Source: Croceimicrobium sp965658275
GTDB lineage: Bacteria; Bacteroidota; Bacteroidia; Flavobacteriales; Schleiferiaceae
DNA: 36,235 bases
Assembly: GCA_965658275.1 (NCBI GenBank)
Contig: CBFHRN010000017.1
Coordinates: forward strand, 1-36,235
Direction: 5' to 3'
Positions within the stretch are counted from its first letter, which is position 1, and each line of letters opens with the position of its first letter. Under the pieces are notes generated by a model. That model saw only the letters and a list, made by a program, of their open reading frames with translations. It was not told the DNA's origin and searched no databases. The position numbers and the translations under genes were made by a program. Shown here piece after piece: positions 32,016-36,235 of this stretch.

Positions 32016-33032
32016 ATGCGGCATACCGTAAGCGGAGCAACTGGACTTGTAGGATCACATTTGGTAAGGGCGCTTTTAATGGCAGGAAAAGAAGTGCGCG
32101 CTTTGCATCGATCCAGCTCAGATAAAGGTCTCCTAGAACGAGTTTTCGCCTATTACGGTGATCAGCTATCCCAATACGAGTCGCAGTTAGAATGGCTTGA
32201 GACGGACCTCTTGGATCCTTTTGATGTCGATCAAGCCATGCAAGGATCCGAGGTATTTTACCATTGCGCTGCTTTGGTAAGCTTTACCCCCAAGGATAAA
32301 CAGTCTCTTGTTGTCGACAATGCTAAAATGACCGCCAATGTGATTAATGCTGCGATTCATTTCAATTTACCCCGATTTATACACGTAAGTTCTGTTGCAG
32401 CTTTGGGTCGTAAGCCCGGCCAGAAAGAATTTGATGAAGAGAGTCACTGGGTTGAAAGCAAGAATAACTCCAACTACGCGATTGGTAAGTATGCTGCAGA
32501 GTTGGAAGTTTGGCGTGGTATTGAGGAGGGTTTGTCGGCGGCAATGGTCAACCCTTGCATCATTTTGGGACCCGGTACCTGGAATGGTGGCTCGGCGGCC
32601 TTGTTTAAAAATGTGGCCGAGGGCTTTAAATTTTACACCAAAGGAGTAAATGCTTTTGTGGATGTTCGGGATGTGGTTAAGGCCATGCTTATTTTAGAAG
32701 AAAAGCGGGATATTAAAGAACGCTTTTTAATCGCCGCGGAAAATTGGACCTACGAGAAGGTCTTTAAAGCTATTGCTGTGGCGATGAATAAACCGGCTCC
32801 GAGTATTGAGGTCAAGCCTTGGATGGCTTCTTTAGCCTGGAGATGGGAAGCGATAAAAAGTGCCCTAACAGGGAAGCGTCCTTTGGTAACCAAAGAAACC
32901 ACTCGCACTTCTTTAAATGCTTATTACTACCAGAATGAGAAAGCCAAGGCGGTTTTGGGTATGGAATTTCGAGATATATCCGAGAGTATTGCCTTTATTG
33001 CGCAATGCTATCTTAAAGATCAGGGCTCTTAA
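32016..33032 (+). CDS. NAD(P)-dependent epimerase/reductase (dihydroflavonol-reductase-like)
   Basis: From the ATG at 32016 the product is 338 residues; an in-frame TTG at 31989 overlaps a -7-like box (GATATTTG, 31983-31990) and is unlikely. It is an extended short-chain dehydrogenase with GATGLVG (7-13), HVSSVAALG (about 123-131) and the catalytic YAIGK (Tyr154, Lys158). The family includes dihydroflavonol 4-reductase-like and 3-beta-HSD-like proteins; the substrate is unknown. In flavobacteria it is often found next to the DUF4296 and dihydroorotase genes, as here, convergent with a 4-bp stop overlap. Confidence 0.8.
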   Translation: MRHTVSGATGLVGSHLVRALLMAGKEVRALHRSSSDKGLLERVFAYYGDQLSQYESQLEWLETDLLDPFDVDQAMQGSEVFYHCAALVSFTPKDKQSLVVDNAKMTANVINAAIHFNLPRFIHVSSVAALGRKPGQKEFDEESHWVESKNNSNYAIGKYAAELEVWRGIEEGLSAAMVNPCIILGPGTWNGGSAALFKNVAEGFKFYTKGVNAFVDVRDVVKAMLILEEKRDIKERFLIAAENWTYEKVFKAIAVAMNKPAPSIEVKPWMASLAWRWEAIKSALTGKRPLVTKETTRTSLNAYYYQNEKAKAVLGMEFRDISESIAFIAQCYLKDQGS

Positions 33033-33430
33033 TCGTCCTCTTCTTCCTCTTCTTCGTCCTGATGCCTTGGAGAAGTAGCTGCTTGTTCGCTGCTAATTTC
33101 ACTGAGCTTTAAAATCACATCTTCATAGATGCGGTCCATACGTTCTGCATTTTGACAATAGAAGTCAAAAGAAGAATCGTAATGCTCTTTACTGATCTGA
33201 TGTTTTTCCCAAAGCTTGTTGTAGTGGTCTAAGGCATAGAGACTATCGCCCAAAACTTTTTTCCCAATTCGGGCCCCTTCAATAATATGAACATCTAACA
33301 AGATGTCGGTCATTTTATCTTCGGGAATAACCCAATCGGGTAGAGGTGTTTCTTTCTCAGGAGCCTGAGGCGCCTGACAAGCAACTAGCCCGAAGACGAG
33401 TAAGAAGATATACCAGTTTTTAACGATCAA
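33029..33430 (-). CDS. DUF4296 family lipoprotein
   Basis: I prefer the TTG at 33428-33430, giving 133 residues with a compact signal peptide (IVKNWYIFLLVFGLVAC, acylated Cys18). ATG codons up to 33490 would add up to 20 residues that are pyrC in another frame. The segment VIPEDKMTDILLDVHIIEGA is the hallmark of DUF4296, followed by helices with HYDSSFDFY, and the protein ends in a run of Glu and Asp after PRHQ. The family has no known role. It follows pyrC with an 11-bp overlap (TTGATCGTTAA), suggesting coupled translation. Confidence 0.8.
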   Translation of the reverse strand: MIVKNWYIFLLVFGLVACQAPQAPEKETPLPDWVIPEDKMTDILLDVHIIEGARIGKKVLGDSLYALDHYNKLWEKHQISKEHYDSSFDFYCQNAERMDRIYEDVILKLSEISSEQAATSPRHQDEEEEEEDD

Positions 33431-34763
33431 ATTCGAGTCTTTGTGCGGCACGATTTTCCAATACCTTACCATTTTCATAAACGAGGGCACCGTTCACAAA
33501 AGTATGGCTAACTCGTGCGCGGAAGGTATTTCCCTCGAAAGGAGACCAGCCACATTTGTAAAGAATATTGTCTTTCGTAACGCTCCAAGGACGACTAGGG
33601 TCTACAATAGTGATATCAGCAAAATAACCTTCACGAATAAAACCACGCTCTTTAATATTGAAGAGAATAGCTGGATTGTGACACGCTTTCTGAACCATCA
33701 TTTCGATGCTCATCTTCTCGTCGCGTACGAATTCCATCAGGGCAGGCAACCAATGCTGCACTAAAGGACCACCACTTGGGGCTGAAGTATAGGGGTTTTG
33801 TTTTTCCTCTAGGGTATGCGGAGCATGATCGGTAGCCAAAACATCAATACGACCATCAAGTACAGCTTTCAGAATCTCTTCGCGGTCATGCACTTCTTTC
33901 ACCGCAGGGTTCCACTTGATAAGCGATCCTTTACTGGCATAATCCTCCTTGCTAAACCATAAGTGATGGATGCAGGCTTCTGCCGTAATGCGTTTCTTTT
34001 CTAAGGGTAAGCTGTTGTCGAATAAGTTACATTCTTCGGCGGTCGAAATATGGAATACGTGTAAACGTGTATTGTGCTTTTTAGCGAGTTCCACAGCTAG
34101 GGTAGAAGACTTGATACAAGCTTCTCGGCTGCGAATTTCAGGATGCAGTTCCATGGGGATATCATCACCATATTTTGCCTGGGCTTCCGCCATATTACGA
34201 CGAATCGTTTCTTCGTCCTCACTATGGGTGATCACTGGAATTTGAACCTCGGAGAAAATAGCTTCCAAGGCTTTCTCATCATCCACAAGCATATTACCCG
34301 TGCTGCTGCCCATGAAGATCTTTACAGCGGGAACCTTGGTGGGGTCGATCTTCCGTAATTCGTCAATATTGTCATTCGCTCCACCCATATTAAAGCCATA
34401 GTTGGCCCAAGCAGTTTCGGCAGCAATGGCGTATTTTTCTTCCAGCTTCTCAATAGTAGTAGCTGCAGGCTTGGTGTTGGGTTGTTCAATGAAGGAGGTT
34501 ACACCGCCGGCGACTGCTGCGCGTGATTCGGTGTAAATTGTTCCCTTATGGGTGAGACCAGGCTCGCGGAAATGCACTTGATCATCGATTAAACCAGGTA
34601 GTACGAAGCTCCCAGCAGCATCAATAACGATGGTGTCGCTATCCCGTTGATTAAGGTGATTGTCGATCATGGCGATACGACCATCTTCAATATAAATGTC
34701 CTTCTCCGTGATTTCGCCTTCGTTTACGAGGCGTCCGTTTTTAATTAAAAACTTCCTTTTCAT
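33420..34763 (-). CDS. pyrC: dihydroorotase-like amidohydrolase, class I
   Basis: The 447-residue protein is a TIM-barrel amidohydrolase of the type I dihydroorotase group, which closes carbamoyl aspartate to dihydroorotate in pyrimidine synthesis. Visible motifs are LPGLIDDQVHFREPG (55-69), the FIEQPNTKP segment, VKIFMGSSTG (147-156), THSED (His180), LHVFHIS (His235, His238) and ATDHAPHT (Asp312). The usual metal motif DxHxH reads DDQVH, so the first metal-binding His is Gln62. The substitution appears in other Bacteroidota proteins of this type, such as one from Porphyromonas, so it is probably a lineage feature. It is cotranscribed with the upstream mannosyltransferase gene (11-bp gap). 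Confidence 0.88.
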   Translation of the reverse strand: MKRKFLIKNGRLVNEGEITEKDIYIEDGRIAMIDNHLNQRDSDTIVIDAAGSFVLPGLIDDQVHFREPGLTHKGTIYTESRAAVAGGVTSFIEQPNTKPAATTIEKLEEKYAIAAETAWANYGFNMGGANDNIDELRKIDPTKVPAVKIFMGSSTGNMLVDDEKALEAIFSEVQIPVITHSEDEETIRRNMAEAQAKYGDDIPMELHPEIRSREACIKSSTLAVELAKKHNTRLHVFHISTAEECNLFDNSLPLEKKRITAEACIHHLWFSKEDYASKGSLIKWNPAVKEVHDREEILKAVLDGRIDVLATDHAPHTLEEKQNPYTSAPSGGPLVQHWLPALMEFVRDEKMSIEMMVQKACHNPAILFNIKERGFIREGYFADITIVDPSRPWSVTKDNILYKCGWSPFEGNTFRARVSHTFVNGALVYENGKVLENRAAQRLEFDR

Positions 34764-34774
34764 GGATCCTTAAC

Positions 34775-35503
34775 TTATTGATGTCTTCCAAGAAGACTGC
34801 GAAGCTTGAGTTTTAAAACGCCGAAAACGGCTTCATTAATAATCCCAGAGGTCATTTTTGATTCTCCGAGGCTACGGTCGGTGAAAATCACCGGAATTTC
34901 TTTGATCTTGAAACCAAATTTATAAGTAATAAACTTCATTTCAATTTGGAAGGCATAGCCTACAAATCGAATCTTTTTGAAGTTCATTTTTTCTAAAACA
35001 GCGCGCCGATAGCACACGAAACCAGCCGTAGTATCTTCGATGGGCATACCTAGGATAAAGCGCACATAACGCGAAGCAAAATAACTGAGGAGCACCCGGC
35101 TCATGGGCCAGTTTACCACATTCACGCCTTTCACATAACGAGAGCCAATCGCCATATCATGGCCTTCATCTTTACAGGTGGTATACAAACGCTCAAGGTC
35201 ATTAGGGTCATGGGAGAAATCGGCGTCCATTTCGAAGATGTACTGGTAGTCCCGTTCTAATGCCCAAGTAAAACCGGCTAAATACGCTGTGCCTAAGCCT
35301 TGTTTACCTTTTCGTCCTAATAAAAACAGGCGATGCTCGTATTCCCCTTGTAGGTGCTTTACGATGTCTTGGGTGCCATCCGGTGAATTATCATCTACAA
35401 TCAGAATGTGAAAATCTGTGTGCAGCGAAAACACCGTGCGTAGGATACGCTCGATATTCTCCTTTTCATTGTAGGTGGGTATGACAACTAATGCTTCTGG
35501 CAA
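34775..35503 (-). CDS. polyprenol monophosphomannose synthase-like GT2 glycosyltransferase
   Basis: The 242-residue protein is a GT-A family 2 enzyme of the DPM1 type without C-terminal membrane helices. It has VVIPTYNEKENIE (6-18), IVDDNSPDGT (35-44), the metal-binding EMDADFSHDP (Asp93, Asp95), and SRYVKG and DTTAGFVCYRR in the acceptor half. It transfers mannose (or a similar sugar) from GDP-mannose to polyprenyl phosphate at the membrane. The start appears to be TTG (35501-35503), as no ATG is in frame nearby and the N-terminus aligns with family members from this position. It leads the operon with pyrC and DUF4296. Confidence 0.87.
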   Translation of the reverse strand: MPEALVVIPTYNEKENIERILRTVFSLHTDFHILIVDDNSPDGTQDIVKHLQGEYEHRLFLLGRKGKQGLGTAYLAGFTWALERDYQYIFEMDADFSHDPNDLERLYTTCKDEGHDMAIGSRYVKGVNVVNWPMSRVLLSYFASRYVRFILGMPIEDTTAGFVCYRRAVLEKMNFKKIRFVGYAFQIEMKFITYKFGFKIKEIPVIFTDRSLGESKMTSGIINEAVFGVLKLKLRSLLGRHQ

Positions 35504-35522
35504 GGGGTCTAAAATTGGGGAG

Positions 35523-35530
35523 CAAAAATA
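35523..35530 (-). promoter_or_regulatory. -7 element of the dpm1-like/pyrC operon
   Basis: The minus strand reads TATTTTTG, 19 nt before the TTG start; this short leader supports that start. An 8-bp inverted repeat (AATAAGTA/TACTTATT, 35527-35534 and 35544-35551) overlaps it and could be an operator, though it may be chance. Confidence 0.5.
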
Positions 35531-35657
35531 AGTATTAATGTGCTACTTATTGGTGATTAAGCGGATTTTAAGAGCTTCTTAAGGTATTCAGGTAATCAGC
35601 TGTTTACAGATTGAAGAACGTGTTTTTCCATGAATTAGTTTATTTGCCGTTAGAGCT

Positions 35658-35684
35658 AAAAAAAGCCCCGACTATAGTCGAGGC
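35658..35684 (-). terminator. terminator downstream of sdhB
   Basis: On the minus strand GCCTCGAC pairs with GTCGGGGC (35684-35677 with 35672-35665, one T-G pair) around TATA, followed by seven T. It lies 24 nt beyond the sdhB stop. The remaining bases between here and 35504 hold only the promoter of the next operon. Confidence 0.85.
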
Positions 35685-35707
35685 CTTAAATAAAGTTTAT
35701 TCCAGTC

Positions 35708-36235
35708 TTATTTGTTGCTGGTAATGCTCGCTGAAAGATACTCACGGTTCATGCGGGCGATGTTTTCCAGAGAAATGCCTTTCGGACATTCTTCGGCACA
35801 AGCGCCAACATTAGAGCAATTACCAAATCCTTCTAAGTCCATTTGGTTTACCATATTGAGCACGCGGTCTTTCGCCTCTACCTTTCCTTGAGGGAGTAAA
35901 GTCAACTGTGAAACCTTAGCGGATACAAAAAGCATCGCAGAGGCGTTCGGGCAAGCAGCTACACAGGCCCCACATCCGATACAAGTTGCAGCATTAAAGG
36001 CTTCATCGGCATCGGCTTTAGGTACCGGGATAGCATTAGCGTCTAGGGTGTTACCCGAAGTATTTACCGATACAAAACCACCCGCTTGAATAACGCGGTC
36101 CATCGCATCGCGATTTACCACTAAGTCTTTCATTACTGGGAAAGCGCTCGCGCGCCATGGTTCAATATAAATGGTATCTCCATCATTGAACTTACGCATG
36201 TGTAATTGACAGGTGGTCGTTTCATTTTCGGGGCC
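35708..36235 (-). CDS. sdhB: succinate dehydrogenase/fumarate reductase iron-sulfur subunit, C-terminal part
   Basis: The frame is open to the window edge, so 176 codons of the C-terminal part are visible and the N-terminal 2Fe-2S ferredoxin domain is mostly missing. An internal ATG at 36199 is not the start: the upstream residues CQLHMRKF continue the SdhB pattern. The visible part has the 4Fe-4S motif CIGCGACVAACPN and the CSNVGACAEECPKGI motif supplying the remaining cysteines for the 3Fe-4S/4Fe-4S clusters. It passes electrons from the flavoprotein to the membrane quinone site. It resembles the longer-spaced SdhB of the Bacteroidota-type complex II. It is the last gene of its operon, closed by a terminator. 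Confidence 0.93.
   Translation of the reverse strand, partial: GPENETTTCQLHMRKFNDGDTIYIEPWRASAFPVMKDLVVNRDAMDRVIQAGGFVSVNTSGNTLDANAIPVPKADADEAFNAATCIGCGACVAACPNASAMLFVSAKVSQLTLLPQGKVEAKDRVLNMVNQMDLEGFGNCSNVGACAEECPKGISLENIARMNREYLSASITSNK

Overview
The window is a chromosomal segment of a Bacteroidota bacterium, most likely a flavobacterium-like member of Flavobacteriales. The evidence is the promoter style (a TAnnTTTG -7 element, in some cases with TTTG about 18-23 nt upstream), the near absence of Shine-Dalgarno sequences, type IX secretion C-terminal domains with a PNPS motif, acidic lipoprotein N-termini, a TonB-dependent receptor with a carboxypeptidase-like N-terminal domain, and the order polyprenol-phosphate mannose synthase / dihydroorotase / DUF4296 lipoprotein. 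No IS element, prophage, CRISPR array, tRNA or rRNA was found, and no gene-free stretch exceeds 300 bases.

Layout. 1-9087: a divergent Nramp-like transporter (cut by the window), a short-chain L-threonine dehydrogenase, a lipoprotein with a membrane metallophosphoesterase, DNA polymerase I, and a secreted M43 metalloprotease with a type IX sorting tail. 9289-13330: a translation block, rplM-rpsI, rpsB, tsf, pyrH-frr, with hairpins between rpsI and rpsB, between rpsB and tsf, and after tsf and frr. 13383-15060: the compact minus-strand operon trmB / alkyltransferase-like protein / rsmI. 15100-16137: a MurG-like glycosyltransferase.

16118-28249 is the most distinctive part. A PhoR-like kinase and PhoB-like regulator are divergent from a surface lipoprotein with beta-helix-like repeats, a TonB-dependent receptor, a 1355-residue type IX-secreted multidomain protein and a Na/Pi cotransporter with a PhoU-like tail. 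The divergent intergenic region carries copies of CTTAACA, twice as 11-bp-spaced direct repeats. One pair sits just upstream of a -7-like box before the lipoprotein gene, the geometry expected of a PhoB/PhoP-type activator site. I infer a phosphate-responsive outer-surface acquisition locus. The large secreted protein combines OB-like and lamin-tail domains seen in extracellular nucleases but has no recognisable nuclease domain.

28246-36235: a lipoprotein and a LuxE/PaaK-like acyl-activating enzyme whose start codons abut with no gap, an exported protein, tyrS, an NAD-dependent epimerase/reductase, the dpm1-like / pyrC / DUF4296 operon, and the C-terminal part of the succinate dehydrogenase iron-sulfur subunit (cut by the window). 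Several starts appear to be TTG or GTG.
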